A DNA stretch of 60,308 bases from Deltaproteobacteria bacterium (lineage in GTDB: Bacteria > Desulfobacterota > DSM-4660 > Desulfatiglandales > HGW-15), in NCBI GenBank assembly GCA_016932235.1, contig JAFGDF010000193.1:1-60308 (forward strand), written 5' to 3'. The notes below the pieces were generated by a model that was given only the letters and a program-made list of their open reading frames with translations, made no database searches and was not told the DNA's origin. The translations under genes were made by a program, and so were the position numbers. Shown here in pieces: positions 7,744-17,452 of the stretch; the stretch's first letter is position 1; every line of letters starts with the position of its first letter.

Positions 7744-8916
7744 ATGAAAATAATAAAAATAGAATGCATACCTGTTTCACTGCCTTTTGCAAAACCGATG
7801 ATAATGTCCGGCGATGCTGTCAAGTGGGCTCATTCAGTGATACTCAAACTTCATACGGATGAAGGCATCACCGGCATTTCCGAAAGCGGCGATACCTCTG
7901 TGTGGTACATGGGCGAAAGCCAAGACTCAATCCTTTACAATATCTGCTCAGTCTATGGACCCCGGATACTGATCGGAGAGGACCCATTCAATATCGAAAC
8001 AATAATAGCCAAAATGGACAGGGCCGTGAACAGTAACAATCACTCGAAATCCGTGGTTGATCATGCCCTCCATGATCTCATTGGTAAGGCCCTGGGTGTC
8101 CCCCTTTTCAAACTGCTCGGCGGCCGAACCAATGAGAGGGTCCGGCTGGCCTATGTCATGTCATCAGGCACACCGGATGAGGTGGCAAAACAGGCTCAAA
8201 AACTTGTCGGTGCCGGTTACAAAGGCCTGAAGCTCAAGGTGGGGGCCAACATTGTTGAAGACGACGTTGAGATGGTTGCTGAGGTGCGTCGTGCTGTTGG
8301 TGCTGATATTAAGATCATGACGGACGCTAACGGGGGATGGGATTATTTCCAGGCCCTCAGATTCCTGCGCCAGGCCGCAAAGTATGACCTCTACCTTGCC
8401 GAGCAGCCGATACCGAGGTGGGATATGGATGGCCTTGCCCGTCTAAGACGCAAAATGGAAGTGCCCATATTTGCCGATGAATCCGCGGCAGAACTGAACG
8501 ACCTCCACAAACTGGCCCAGAGAGATGCCATTGACGGCTTTTTTCTTAAAATTCCGAAGGCGGGCGGTATCCATAAATCGCAAAAATGGGTGGCTATTGC
8601 ACAATCCATGGGACTCAGCGTGATGTGCGGCTGTATGATCAACTCCGGCCTCGGCGCCGCCGTAGAGGCCCATTTCCTTACAGCCACGGAATGGATGGGA
8701 AGAATGGAGCAGGAATCCATAGGCCCGCTTAACCTGCACAACCTTATAGACACTACAGGCGAACCGCTCACCGATGATCTCGCCGTCAATCCGCCCCGGT
8801 ATGAAAATGGATACCTTTACGCGCCAGAGGGCAATGGCCTGGGCATCGAGCTGAATGAAAAAGCGGTTAAGAAATTTATGACACCCGGGAAAAAACCGTT
8901 CGTGCTTACGGCATGA
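7744..8916 (+). CDS. Enolase-superfamily enzyme, MLE subgroup (paralogue 1)
   Basis: A 390-residue capping domain plus TIM barrel of the mandelate racemase/muconate lactonizing type. Catalytic residues are visible in order: the KxK pair Lys163/Lys165 (GLKLKVG), metal ligands Asp194 (TDANGG), Glu220 (AEQP) and Asp245 (ADES), and Lys269/Lys272 in FLKIPKAGG on the sixth strand. A lysine there, rather than the His-Asp dyad of mandelate racemase, places it in the MLE subgroup (cycloisomerases, racemases/epimerases, OSBS). The start at 7744 has AGAGGA upstream; the frame also opens at a TTG at 7729. It precedes a TRAP transporter and has a close paralogue at 15569. The substrate is unknown. Confidence 0.88.
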   Translation: MKIIKIECIPVSLPFAKPMIMSGDAVKWAHSVILKLHTDEGITGISESGDTSVWYMGESQDSILYNICSVYGPRILIGEDPFNIETIIAKMDRAVNSNNHSKSVVDHALHDLIGKALGVPLFKLLGGRTNERVRLAYVMSSGTPDEVAKQAQKLVGAGYKGLKLKVGANIVEDDVEMVAEVRRAVGADIKIMTDANGGWDYFQALRFLRQAAKYDLYLAEQPIPRWDMDGLARLRRKMEVPIFADESAAELNDLHKLAQRDAIDGFFLKIPKAGGIHKSQKWVAIAQSMGLSVMCGCMINSGLGAAVEAHFLTATEWMGRMEQESIGPLNLHNLIDTTGEPLTDDLAVNPPRYENGYLYAPEGNGLGIELNEKAVKKFMTPGKKPFVLTA

Positions 8917-9042
8917 TCAGCGTTTTCCCGCTAGGAGACTGCCAGTTATATTGAATTTTATTGATTTTTTTGTAATTCGTTTTTATATAATAACTGTTTG
9001 TTTCATAAAACATCCTGAAACATCAAAAAGGAGGGCAATACA

Positions 9043-10104
9043 ATGGCTAAAAGAAGATCAAATACTAAATTAATTGTGGTTTTTCTAATCACTATATCTG
9101 TTTTCTTTCTACCTCTTCTCGCATCTGCGGCGACCGACGTAATTAAGTTAAGGCACGCTGAAGAAAACACGAGAAACAGCTATGGTATGGTGCATTCCGT
9201 CTTTCCGTGGATCGAGGCGATAGAAAAAGCGACAAACGGCAGGGTCAAGTTCGAGGTTTATGACAGTCAGACATTGACCAAAGGACCGGATTCATGGGAG
9301 TCAGTCAAAGGAGGGATTGCCGATTCAGCCTTTTGCATGCACGGATTCTGGCCGGGCATGACGCCTCTGGCCGACGTGATGACTCTTCCTCTTTTGCCGA
9401 TTAAAAATGCCGAGACCGCCAGCGCCGTCATGTGGACGCTCTTTGAAAAATTTCCCTCACTAAGGGAACAGTTTAAAGGGGTCAAGGTGTTAACCCTCAA
9501 TTGCTCTCCCTCCTATTTTCTGCTGAATTCCAAAAGGGAAATAAAGACCATGGAGGATATTAAGGGATTGAAACTCAGGGTTACCGGCGCGCCTCCTTCC
9601 AATATGATGAAGCTTTTGGGCGCTTCCCCTGTCTCCATGGGCATGCCCGACACCTATCTCAATATCCAGAAAGGAGTCATAGACGGGATGGCGGTGCCAT
9701 GGGAGGCGCTTCACTCCTTCAGGCAATACGAGGTGGCGAAATACTTTACGTTTATTCCCATTTATGGATCATACGCGTCAGAAATAATGAATCTCGATAA
9801 ATGGAACAGCATTCCTGCGGATGCCCAAAAGCAGATAGAAAGTGAATGCGGCCTAAAGGGATCCAAATTCCTCGCAAAAAAAAGATTTGACGATATCGAA
9901 GATGTTGTGCGGGCTGAAATAAAAAAGCGGGGTCATGAGATGATCGAATATACACCTCCCCCGGATGAAGTTGAAAAATGGGTGGCCGTCGCTGGAAAGC
10001 CGTTATGGGAGCAATGGGTCAAGGACATGGAAGCAAAGGGATATGCTGAAGCACAGGAAATCCTGGACACTGCGCTGTCCTTGCTGGAGGAATTCGCCAA
10101 ATAG
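9043..10104 (+). CDS. dctP: TRAP transporter substrate-binding protein DctP (system 1)
   Basis: A 353-residue periplasmic solute receptor with a Sec signal peptide (basic start, hydrophobic residues about 8-26, cleavage near ASAA). The mature part has the DctP fold with the conserved arginine in LKLRVTG, which salt-bridges a carboxylate in characterised members. It feeds the DctQM permease encoded directly downstream, driven by the sodium gradient. A strong AAGGAGG site precedes the ATG. The enolase-superfamily gene upstream suggests that the ligand is an organic acid handled by that enzyme. Confidence 0.92.
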   Translation: MAKRRSNTKLIVVFLITISVFFLPLLASAATDVIKLRHAEENTRNSYGMVHSVFPWIEAIEKATNGRVKFEVYDSQTLTKGPDSWESVKGGIADSAFCMHGFWPGMTPLADVMTLPLLPIKNAETASAVMWTLFEKFPSLREQFKGVKVLTLNCSPSYFLLNSKREIKTMEDIKGLKLRVTGAPPSNMMKLLGASPVSMGMPDTYLNIQKGVIDGMAVPWEALHSFRQYEVAKYFTFIPIYGSYASEIMNLDKWNSIPADAQKQIESECGLKGSKFLAKKRFDDIEDVVRAEIKKRGHEMIEYTPPPDEVEKWVAVAGKPLWEQWVKDMEAKGYAEAQEILDTALSLLEEFAK

Positions 10105-10114
10105 GGATTGAATC

Positions 10115-10630
10115 ATGCAATGGCTGTCCAATACCGCCGGTTTGCTCGATCGGATAATTCGCCCGGTAGGCGGCTTATTACAGGGCATTGGTCTGTCTCT
10201 GCTCTTGTTAATGATGCTGCTTACCGTGAGCGATGTCATCCTCAGGTATCTGTTTAACCGTCCGATCGTCGGCGCGTTCGAGCTTACCGAATTCATGATG
10301 GTAATTTTTGTAGTCTTCGCATTCGTAACTTGCGCCATCCAGAAAGGTCACGTTGCCATAGACCTGATAATGTCCAAAATGCCATCAAAAATACAGTCAA
10401 TCTTTGGATGCATTACCACCGTTCTTAGTATTCTCATCCTGTCTCTCATAACCTGGCAGGGCTTCCTTTATATGATGATTCAGTTAGACACCAATGTCCT
10501 GTCACCTTCATTGCTTATTCCCCGTTACCCCTTTGTGGGATTTGTTGTTCTTGGCTTCGGCTTCTTGGTTATTGTTTATATCTCCAATCTCCTGGATTTC
10601 CTTTGTGAGCTCTTTAAATGGCGGAAATAA
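10115..10630 (+). CDS. dctQ: TRAP transporter small permease DctQ (system 1)
   Basis: 171 residues with four hydrophobic segments, the DctQ topology. The typical SDVILRYLFNRPIVGAFELT region follows the first membrane helix. It follows dctP by ten bases and overlaps dctM by 13 bases, so the three are co-translated. DctQ and DctM form the membrane complex that accepts the receptor. Confidence 0.92.
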   Translation: MQWLSNTAGLLDRIIRPVGGLLQGIGLSLLLLMMLLTVSDVILRYLFNRPIVGAFELTEFMMVIFVVFAFVTCAIQKGHVAIDLIMSKMPSKIQSIFGCITTVLSILILSLITWQGFLYMMIQLDTNVLSPSLLIPRYPFVGFVVLGFGFLVIVYISNLLDFLCELFKWRK

Positions 10631-11919
10631 ATATTGGTATCATAGGATTCCTTGTCCTTTTCATCCTTCTGCTTTTCAAAATGCACATCGCTATGGCGAT
10701 GGGGCTGATAGGTTTTTTGGGATTTGCCTATGTCGCCGATTTTAAATCCGCGCTCAGCCTGCTGAGGACTGTTCCCTATACCTCAATGGCTGATTATAAC
10801 CTCAGTGTTATTCCTCTTTTTGTTCTCATGGGATCATTCTGTTTTTATGCGGGATTAAGCAAGGATCTCTATGACAGCGCTCACAAACTGCTCGGCCAGA
10901 TACGCGGCGGGCTTGCGATTGCTACGGTAGCGGCCTGTGCCGGTTTCGCGGCTATCAGCGGATCAAGCGTGGCATCAGCGGCCACAATGGGGACCGTCGC
11001 TCTTCCCGAGATGAAAAGATATAACTATGACAAGGGTCTTGCCTCAGGTTCGGTTGCCGCCGGTGGCACAATCGGCAGTTTAATACCGCCCAGCGTCGCT
11101 CTCATCCTGTATGGAATAATCACCGAACAGTCCATTGGAAAACTTTTCCTTGCCGGTTTTTTCCCCGGTATCCTCGAGGCGCTTTTCTATATCATCACAA
11201 TCTACATCATCTGCAGGATTAATCCATTGTTAGGTCCCCCGGGTCCCAGGACGGGTATTCTTGAAAAAATATCATCTCTTAAAAATACCTGGATCGTGGT
11301 TGCTTTATTTGTTCTGGTGCTCGGTGGTATTTACCTGGGAATATTCAGCCCCACTGAAGCGGCGGGGATTGGCGCTTTTGGTTCGTTGGTTTTTGGCTTT
11401 TTACGTGGAAAGATAGGATGGAAAGGATTCAAGGACAGCTTTATCGATACTGGAAAAACAAGCGGCATGATTTTTTTTATCCTGGTTGGCGCCATGATAT
11501 TCAATTACTTTATGGCCGTAAGCCGCCTGCCTTTTGAGATATCGGAATTTATTAACAGCCTCACACAAAACCGATACGTTGTCATCACCATTATCCTTGT
11601 CATCTATATAATCCTTGGCTGTGTTATGGATTCCATAGCAATGATGCTGCTCACTGTCCCTATTTTTTTCCCTCTTATACAGCTATTAAACTTTGACCCC
11701 ATCTGGTTTGGGATACTTGTGGTTAGAGTTTCTGAGATAGGACAGATCACACCCCCGATCGGACTGAATGTTTATATCATCAAAGGCGTGGCCGAGGATA
11801 TTCCGATGGGGACCATTTTCAGGGGTGTAATCCCATTCATTATCGCAGACATATTCAATGTTATTCTATTGATTGCAGTGCCTCAAATATCCTTATTTTT
11901 ACCCAACCTTGTAAAATAG
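10618..11919 (+). CDS. dctM: TRAP transporter large permease DctM (system 1)
   Basis: A 433-residue polytopic protein with about 12 hydrophobic segments and DctM signatures: the SGSSVASAATMG helix-loop, GGTIGSLIPPSVALILYG and the C-terminal ITPPIGLNVYIIKG. It is the ion-coupled translocation subunit. Its start lies inside the dctQ frame. Only four bases separate its stop from prmA, so the housekeeping genes downstream probably share its message. Confidence 0.93.
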   Translation: MAEINIGIIGFLVLFILLLFKMHIAMAMGLIGFLGFAYVADFKSALSLLRTVPYTSMADYNLSVIPLFVLMGSFCFYAGLSKDLYDSAHKLLGQIRGGLAIATVAACAGFAAISGSSVASAATMGTVALPEMKRYNYDKGLASGSVAAGGTIGSLIPPSVALILYGIITEQSIGKLFLAGFFPGILEALFYIITIYIICRINPLLGPPGPRTGILEKISSLKNTWIVVALFVLVLGGIYLGIFSPTEAAGIGAFGSLVFGFLRGKIGWKGFKDSFIDTGKTSGMIFFILVGAMIFNYFMAVSRLPFEISEFINSLTQNRYVVITIILVIYIILGCVMDSIAMMLLTVPIFFPLIQLLNFDPIWFGILVVRVSEIGQITPPIGLNVYIIKGVAEDIPMGTIFRGVIPFIIADIFNVILLIAVPQISLFLPNLVK

Positions 11920-11923
11920 GATT

Positions 11924-12829
11924 ATGAGTAACCATGAAAAAAAAGACAGGCCTTCATTGCCCCAACATCCCGGGTGGATTGAAATAAGCATTGAACTTCA
12001 TCCTGACGGCCATGAAGCCGTAAGCTCTTTTCTCTTTGACCTGGGATGTGAGGGAATAGAATCAGGGTCCCCACGAAACAATTCACTGAAGGCTTTCCTG
12101 TCATTTCAGGAAAACCTGGAGCAAGTCCGTTTGAGCATAGAAAGGTTCCTTCAGGAACTGACCATAATTTTTTCTTATATCACAACCTATGGATTTTCCA
12201 TTAGGATTATAGAAAACAGGGACTGGAACACTGAATGGCGAAAATTTTTCAAACCGGAGCGTGTTACCAGAAACCTGATAATAACACCTGAATGGGAGCC
12301 GGTCCCGGAGACGATGGACGGGCATGTGATCAGGATTGACCCCGGCCCTGCCTTTGGAACCGGAAAACATTCAACCACGAGAATGTGTCTCGCGGCAATG
12401 GAAGAAGTCAGGTTTCCGAAATCATGGAACATGCTGGATGTGGGAACAGGAAGCGGTATCCTCGCGGTCTATGGTATTATGCTCGGGGCTTCAGAGGTTA
12501 CCGCGGTCGATATAGATCCTGAGGCCCTCAGATGGGCCAGATGGAATATAAATCTCAACAAACTCCCGCGGAAGATATTCCTTACCAGCGAAAAGGTTGA
12601 TTACATCGAAGGTTCGTTCTTTCTCATTACGGCGAATATCATCCTGGGCACTATAATTAAGCTTCTTCCTATCCTTGTAAAAAAGTTGATTCCGGAAGGA
12701 TATCTCATTCTCTCCGGATTACTCAGTGGAGAAGTGATGAAAGTGGAAGGCGATCTGATCCGATACGGGCTTAAAATAGAAAAAATCTTTCGCGATGAAG
12801 AATGGGCATGTATGTTAGTTGGAAAATAA
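11924..12829 (+). CDS. prmA: Ribosomal protein L11 methyltransferase
   Basis: 301 residues. The C-terminal SAM domain has DPGPAFGTGKHSTTRMCL and MLDVGTGSGILAV followed by VDIDPEAL, the diagnostic PrmA motifs. The usual NxxA-type loop appears as TANIILG. The N-terminal substrate-recognition domain is present. It trimethylates ribosomal protein L11. It starts four bases after dctM and is followed after 67 bases by rsmE, a pairing common in many bacteria. Confidence 0.9.
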   Translation: MSNHEKKDRPSLPQHPGWIEISIELHPDGHEAVSSFLFDLGCEGIESGSPRNNSLKAFLSFQENLEQVRLSIERFLQELTIIFSYITTYGFSIRIIENRDWNTEWRKFFKPERVTRNLIITPEWEPVPETMDGHVIRIDPGPAFGTGKHSTTRMCLAAMEEVRFPKSWNMLDVGTGSGILAVYGIMLGASEVTAVDIDPEALRWARWNINLNKLPRKIFLTSEKVDYIEGSFFLITANIILGTIIKLLPILVKKLIPEGYLILSGLLSGEVMKVEGDLIRYGLKIEKIFRDEEWACMLVGK

Positions 12830-12896
12830 TTATCGACTAAACTAACCCTCGTCTATAATAGAAATAACGATTTCAAACAGCAATAACGAGGTTACC

Positions 12897-13649
12897 TTGC
12901 GTCGTTTCTTTATTGAAAAAATAAATAAAAAAAATGGCTTTTGTGCCATTCCGGCTTCCGAAGCCCTGCATATTATCAAAGTGCTCAGGATGAAAAAAGG
13001 GGATAACCTTATCATTATCGACGGGATGGGAAATAGATTTCTCGCTTCGCTGGAAAAGGCGAACAGGCACGAGGCACTGGTAAAACTCCTGGAGCCACTC
13101 CCCATCCCTGCCCCCTCTCCTGTTGAAATAACACTCTGCCAGTCAATCCTCAAATCAAAACAGATGGACTATATGATACAGAAGACCTCGGAACTTGGTG
13201 TGAACTATATTATCCCTTTTTACTCAAGGAGAACAGTAGTTAAAATCCACGATCGGAAAACAGATAATAGAATGAAACACTGGCAGGAAATTGCCGGCAA
13301 TACCCTGAAGCAGTCTGACCGGACATCCGTCACCGAAATAGAACATCCTGTCGCCTTTGACGGTCTGATCAAACGCTCAGCACATGATTCAGCCCTTAAG
13401 ATTATTTTTTATGAAGGGAAGAATGGTCAGGATATAAAAGGATTGTTGAGGGGAACCGCTCCCCCGTCGAAAAAAATAATAGGCGTGATAGGACCGGAAG
13501 GAGGATTCGCAAAAGAAGAGATTGAAAGCGCAATTCGTGCCGGCTTTGTCGCAGCCTCAATGGGAAACAGGATACTGAGGGCTGAGACCGCTGCCATCAC
13601 AATGACCGCCATCATTCAATACGAGTTGGGTGATCTCAGTTTACCATGA
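12897..13649 (+). CDS. rsmE: 16S rRNA (uracil1498-N3)-methyltransferase
   Basis: A 250-residue SPOUT methyltransferase. The N-terminal PUA-like part opens with RRFFIEK; the C-terminal knot has IGPEGGFAKEEIE and LGxRILRAETA (here MGNRILRAETAA), the RsmE signature. It methylates U1498 of 16S rRNA. The start is a TTG, the only codon that gives the standard N-terminus. The preceding 67 bases hold two AATAACGA repeats of unknown meaning. Confidence 0.92.
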   Translation: MRRFFIEKINKKNGFCAIPASEALHIIKVLRMKKGDNLIIIDGMGNRFLASLEKANRHEALVKLLEPLPIPAPSPVEITLCQSILKSKQMDYMIQKTSELGVNYIIPFYSRRTVVKIHDRKTDNRMKHWQEIAGNTLKQSDRTSVTEIEHPVAFDGLIKRSAHDSALKIIFYEGKNGQDIKGLLRGTAPPSKKIIGVIGPEGGFAKEEIESAIRAGFVAASMGNRILRAETAAITMTAIIQYELGDLSLP

Positions 13650-13814
13650 GTTCTTCGTTGTCTTATAACATGCACTGGATATATATCCGTCCGTTGATGA
13701 AAAGATGAATGATTCATCGATATGCAGCAGATCAAAGTTTACAAAAAATCTGATTTGTGAAATTATTACCGTATAAAAAATTATTCAACCTTCCTGCCGG
13801 GGTAAATCGAAATT

Positions 13815-15416
13815 ATGGCGAAACTAACGGAAAGAGCCCCCTTTCAAAAACAAAAAGATGCTAATATTTTGTTGGGTGAGCTTTTACAATTCGAAGAGCT
13901 GATCTCCCAACTTTCTGCAACGTTTGTCAATCTGCCGCCTGAGAAAGTGAAAATGGAGATACAAAACAGCCTTCGATTAATCGGAGAATTTTTAGATGTC
14001 GACAGGGTGACTTTGATGATCCATTCCAGAGACGGGAAATATATAGATGCGCCCTTTATATGGCTCTCGGATAGATTGAAAAGCATGGGTCATGATATGC
14101 CCCAATCAAGGAACACAATTAAACTGCACGAGAAACTATTCAAGGGTGAAGTGTTTTTTTTCAGATCCCTGGATGAGGTTCCCGGAGACTGGAGCAATTT
14201 ACGTAACTACCTTATCAGTGTGGGTGTTAAATCGGCATTAATAATGCCTTTAAACGTAGGCGGCATACTACTCGGAGGAATCGCCATAGATTTTATCCGC
14301 ATGGAGTACGACTGGCCCGATGAAATCGTTAAAAGGCTGAAATTTATTTCGGACGTCTTTGCAAACGCGTTGGCCAGAAAAAAATCAGAAGAGATCCTTC
14401 AAAATACACTTATAGAAATGGCTCAATTAAAAAAACAACTTGAGGCCGACTGCATATACCTCCAGGACGAGATAAAACTGGAGCACAATTTTGATGAAAT
14501 TATAGGTAAAAGTGATTCCATGAGGAATATACTTTTGGATGTGGAAAAAGTGGCCCCGACCAATGCAACTGTACTTATCCTTGGGGAGACGGGGACCGGC
14601 AAAGAATTATTCGCGAGAGCAATACACAATGCAAGTTTCCGTAAAGAAAGACCCATGGTAAAGATTAACAGCGCTGCGCTTCCCTCCAATCTGATTGAAA
14701 GTCTCCTCTTTGGTCACATCAAGGGAGCATTCACCGGAGCCCAGTCTAATCAGCCAGGCCGTTTTGAAATCGCAAATCATGGGACATTATTTTTAGATGA
14801 AATTTCGGAACTGCCTCTTGAATTACAACCAAAACTCCTCAGGGTAATACAGGAGGGTGAATTTGAACGCCTAGGAAGCGCACGTACCATCAAAGTGGAC
14901 GTTCGAATTATTGCTGCGACCAATAGGGATATCGAAACAGAGGTTCAACAGGGTCGATTCAGGAAAGACCTCTGGTACCGATTGAATGTGTTCCCTATCA
15001 CTATCCCGCCACTGCGCGAGCGCAAGGAAGATATCCCCCTCCTGGTTAATTCATTCATAAAAAAGTTCAACAGGAAGCATGGAAAGTCCATCAGAACAAT
15101 ATCTCAGATGACAATGCATTCACTGGAAAACTACCCTTGGCCGGGAAATGTAAGAGAAATGGAGAACGTCATCGAACGTGCGGTAATTATCTGCCGAAAT
15201 GATAAACTGCAGGTGGATCTTCCAAAAACGCCTCACCATATTTATGATTTTCATATGTGTCTGGAGGATGTCGAACGAGATCATATTATCATGACACTTA
15301 AAAAGACCAAGTGGAGGATTGCAGGTCCCCAGGGCGCCGCTAATATTCTGAGACTACACCCGAACACATTGCGCTCAAGGATGGAAAAGCTTGGTATCAC
15401 CAAACCCTGGCACTAA
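13815..15416 (+). CDS. Sigma-54-dependent activator with GAF sensor (1)
   Basis: 533 residues: an N-terminal GAF-type sensor (about 20-195), a short coiled linker, an AAA+ domain (about 225-460) and a C-terminal Fis-type helix-turn-helix (RIAGPQGAANILRLHPNTLRSRM). The AAA+ part has Walker A GETGTGKE, the sigma-54-contacting GAFTGA loop, Walker B LFLDE and the arginine-finger region. It lacks a receiver domain, so it should respond to a ligand or partner rather than to a sensor kinase. It lies directly before enolase paralogue 2 and between TRAP systems 1 and 2, the likely targets. Confidence 0.9.
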   Translation: MAKLTERAPFQKQKDANILLGELLQFEELISQLSATFVNLPPEKVKMEIQNSLRLIGEFLDVDRVTLMIHSRDGKYIDAPFIWLSDRLKSMGHDMPQSRNTIKLHEKLFKGEVFFFRSLDEVPGDWSNLRNYLISVGVKSALIMPLNVGGILLGGIAIDFIRMEYDWPDEIVKRLKFISDVFANALARKKSEEILQNTLIEMAQLKKQLEADCIYLQDEIKLEHNFDEIIGKSDSMRNILLDVEKVAPTNATVLILGETGTGKELFARAIHNASFRKERPMVKINSAALPSNLIESLLFGHIKGAFTGAQSNQPGRFEIANHGTLFLDEISELPLELQPKLLRVIQEGEFERLGSARTIKVDVRIIAATNRDIETEVQQGRFRKDLWYRLNVFPITIPPLRERKEDIPLLVNSFIKKFNRKHGKSIRTISQMTMHSLENYPWPGNVREMENVIERAVIICRNDKLQVDLPKTPHHIYDFHMCLEDVERDHIIMTLKKTKWRIAGPQGAANILRLHPNTLRSRMEKLGITKPWH

Positions 15417-15530
15417 AATTCTTTACAATTTACCAGGAGGGGTGAGCAACCCGAAAGATGGGCAGCGGAATCCTTTAATCCATGGAGATTCCATGGCCAA
15501 ACATGAAGATTGTGCCGCGCATGCCCGTTA

Positions 15531-15546
15531 TGGCACCGAAGCGGCA
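15531..15546 (+). promoter_or_regulatory. Candidate sigma-54 promoter before enolase-superfamily gene 2
   Basis: TGGCAC, CGAAG, CGGCA: GG and GC are ten bases apart as required, although the -12 element has CG instead of TT. The predicted start would fall only about a dozen bases before the ATG at 15569, which is tight for the ribosome site AGGAGG, so this is tentative. The gene for a sigma-54 activator ends 115 bases upstream. Confidence 0.3.
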
Positions 15547-15568
15547 AATCAGAAAACAGGAGGATATA

Positions 15569-16744
15569 ATGAGGATAATAAAGATCGAATGCTTACCGAT
15601 AACATCATATTTCAAAACAGCCTTTACAATGAGAGGCGATACCAAGGCGGGTGAAGATAGTGTTTTAATCAAAATTCATACCGACGAAGGTATCACCGGA
15701 ATCGGTGATAGCGGAGGAACATCCACATGGTACCAGGGAGAAACGCAGGAATCCATTATGGCGCTTATAAAGGATCATATCGGGCCCAGGTACCTGCTTG
15801 GAGAAGACCCCAGGCGCATTGAGCATATTATGGCCGGACTGGATCACTGGATCAGGGGAAACAATCAGGCAAAAGCAGTCGTAGATTATGCGCTGCACGA
15901 TTTGGCAGGCAAAATATACGGAGTTCCGGTATACAACATGATCGGTGGGCTGATCTCCGAAAAAATTCCTCTGGCGATAGTATTATCGGCTGATGAACCT
16001 CAGGAGGTTGTCAGAAGGGCCCTTGAGGCGAAAGAAGAAGGTTTTTATGCCTTAAAACTCAAGATGGGTTCCGGCAGTGAGGAATCCGATATCGCAATCG
16101 TTCGTGAAGTTAGAGCAGCCGCTGGCGATGATATTGATATATTTATCGATCCTAACGGTTTCTGGGACTACTATCAGGCTCTCAGGATACTGCGCAAGAT
16201 GGAAAAGTTTAATCTCGCCTTTGTTGAGCAGCCGCTACCGTGGTGGGATATTGATGGATTGGCTCGTTTACGGAGCAGGGTAGGCGTTCCTGTTTTTGCA
16301 GATGAATCCGCTGCCGAATTAAAGGATTTGATAGAGATTATTCGAAAAGACGCGGCCGACGGCCTTATGATAAAAGTATCGAAAGCAGGAGGGATTTTAA
16401 AATCCAAGAGGTGGATCTCGGTTGCCCAGGGTGCGGGACTAAGGGTCTACAGCGGATGTATGTGCGGCTCGGGCCTGGAGGCTGCAGCAATTCTTCAGGT
16501 TCTCGCATCCACGGCATGGCTGTCCAATGCGCTGGCTGAAAACCTCGGCCCGCTTCATGTCCATGATTGTCTTAACACAGTTAGTAAACCCATAAGAAAT
16601 GATGTTGCGCTTAATGTGCCTCGTTATGAAAATGGTTGTTTATATCCAACGGAAGGTCCTGGATTGGGCATTGAATTGAATGAAAAAATCATTCCCGACA
16701 TAATAACCAAAGGGAAGAAAGGGTTTACGATAGAACAGGGTTAA
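15569..16744 (+). CDS. Enolase-superfamily enzyme, MLE subgroup (paralogue 2)
   Basis: 391 residues, collinear with the enzyme at 7744: Lys163/Lys165 (ALKLKMG), Asp194 (IDPNGF), Glu220 (VEQP), Asp245 (ADES) and Lys269/Lys272 (MIKVSKAGG) all fall at the same positions. Substrate-facing segments differ (for example CGCMIN versus SGCMCG near residue 298, and IPRW versus LPWW after Glu220), so the two may act on different isomers. The frame extends 29 codons upstream, but AGGAGG seven bases before 15569 and alignment with paralogue 1 fix this start. A cupin, a dehydrogenase and TRAP system 2 follow. Confidence 0.88.
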   Translation: MRIIKIECLPITSYFKTAFTMRGDTKAGEDSVLIKIHTDEGITGIGDSGGTSTWYQGETQESIMALIKDHIGPRYLLGEDPRRIEHIMAGLDHWIRGNNQAKAVVDYALHDLAGKIYGVPVYNMIGGLISEKIPLAIVLSADEPQEVVRRALEAKEEGFYALKLKMGSGSEESDIAIVREVRAAAGDDIDIFIDPNGFWDYYQALRILRKMEKFNLAFVEQPLPWWDIDGLARLRSRVGVPVFADESAAELKDLIEIIRKDAADGLMIKVSKAGGILKSKRWISVAQGAGLRVYSGCMCGSGLEAAAILQVLASTAWLSNALAENLGPLHVHDCLNTVSKPIRNDVALNVPRYENGCLYPTEGPGLGIELNEKIIPDIITKGKKGFTIEQG

Positions 16745-16747
16745 TAA

Positions 16748-16795
16748 GCCTTTAAAAGGCTAACCAGGCATCTTTGCGTTCCCTCGCAAGATACC
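16748..16795. other. Two intergenic hairpins after enolase paralogue 2
   Basis: AGCCTTT and AAAGGCT (16748-16762) are followed by ATCTTTGCG paired with CGCAAGAT (about 16772-16795, one bulge). There is no T run, so they more likely protect or process the mRNA between the enolase and cupin genes than terminate it. Confidence 0.35.
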
Positions 16796-16897
16796 GCCCG
16801 GGATTAAAATCTAAATGTTTATCATGAGATTATCGGTTAAAGTCCGGCAATCTTTGAAAGCGCAACATTAAGAGATATCACAATAAAGGAGGCTATA

Positions 16898-17350
16898 ATG
16901 ATGAGCGACATAAACTATGAAAAATACCTTGTCAGGAAACCGGTCTATGAAACCCCTTCGGGTTTTAAAAACCGGCAGAGTCCTACCATGACATATATGA
17001 GCAACGGACAGATTCCGGGCGTCGATTACTACATAGAGTTCGGCTGGATATATGGTATCCCCGAGCCCAATCCGCATGTTCACGAACACTCGCATAAATA
17101 CAACGAGATCGTCCTTCACATCGGCGGCGATCCCGAAAATCCTGAGGACCTGGGCGGAGAGATAGAAGCCTGTGTCGAAGGTCAACCTCTTACCTTTGAC
17201 ACTACAACCGCATTATATCTTCCAAAGGGTACCAAGCATGGCCCGCTTACATGGAAAAAATTCAGTAAACCGCATATAGAGATGGCCATCATGCTCGGTA
17301 CCGGAAATATAAATGAAGGATGGGATGATACAAGGATCGAAAACTCTTGA
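16898..17350 (+). CDS. Cupin-like metal-binding protein
   Basis: A 150-residue single-domain protein. HVHEHSHKYNEIVLHIGG resembles cupin motif 1 (histidines plus a glutamate) and LPKGTKHGPL resembles motif 2 with its histidine, so a divalent metal in a beta-barrel is likely. Small cupins of this kind can be isomerases, dioxygenases or sensors, and the sequence does not decide. It has a strong AAAGGAGG site and sits between the enolase-superfamily gene and the alcohol dehydrogenase, so a step in the same pathway is plausible. Confidence 0.65.
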   Translation: MMSDINYEKYLVRKPVYETPSGFKNRQSPTMTYMSNGQIPGVDYYIEFGWIYGIPEPNPHVHEHSHKYNEIVLHIGGDPENPEDLGGEIEACVEGQPLTFDTTTALYLPKGTKHGPLTWKKFSKPHIEMAIMLGTGNINEGWDDTRIENS

Positions 17351-17452
17351 AAGAAAAACCTATTCAGCTCATGACTCATAGGTTCAAAGACGTAAGAAAC
17401 AAGACAAAAACTGTTGATCTTGCCATTGGAATATCCTGAAAGGAGAATCATA

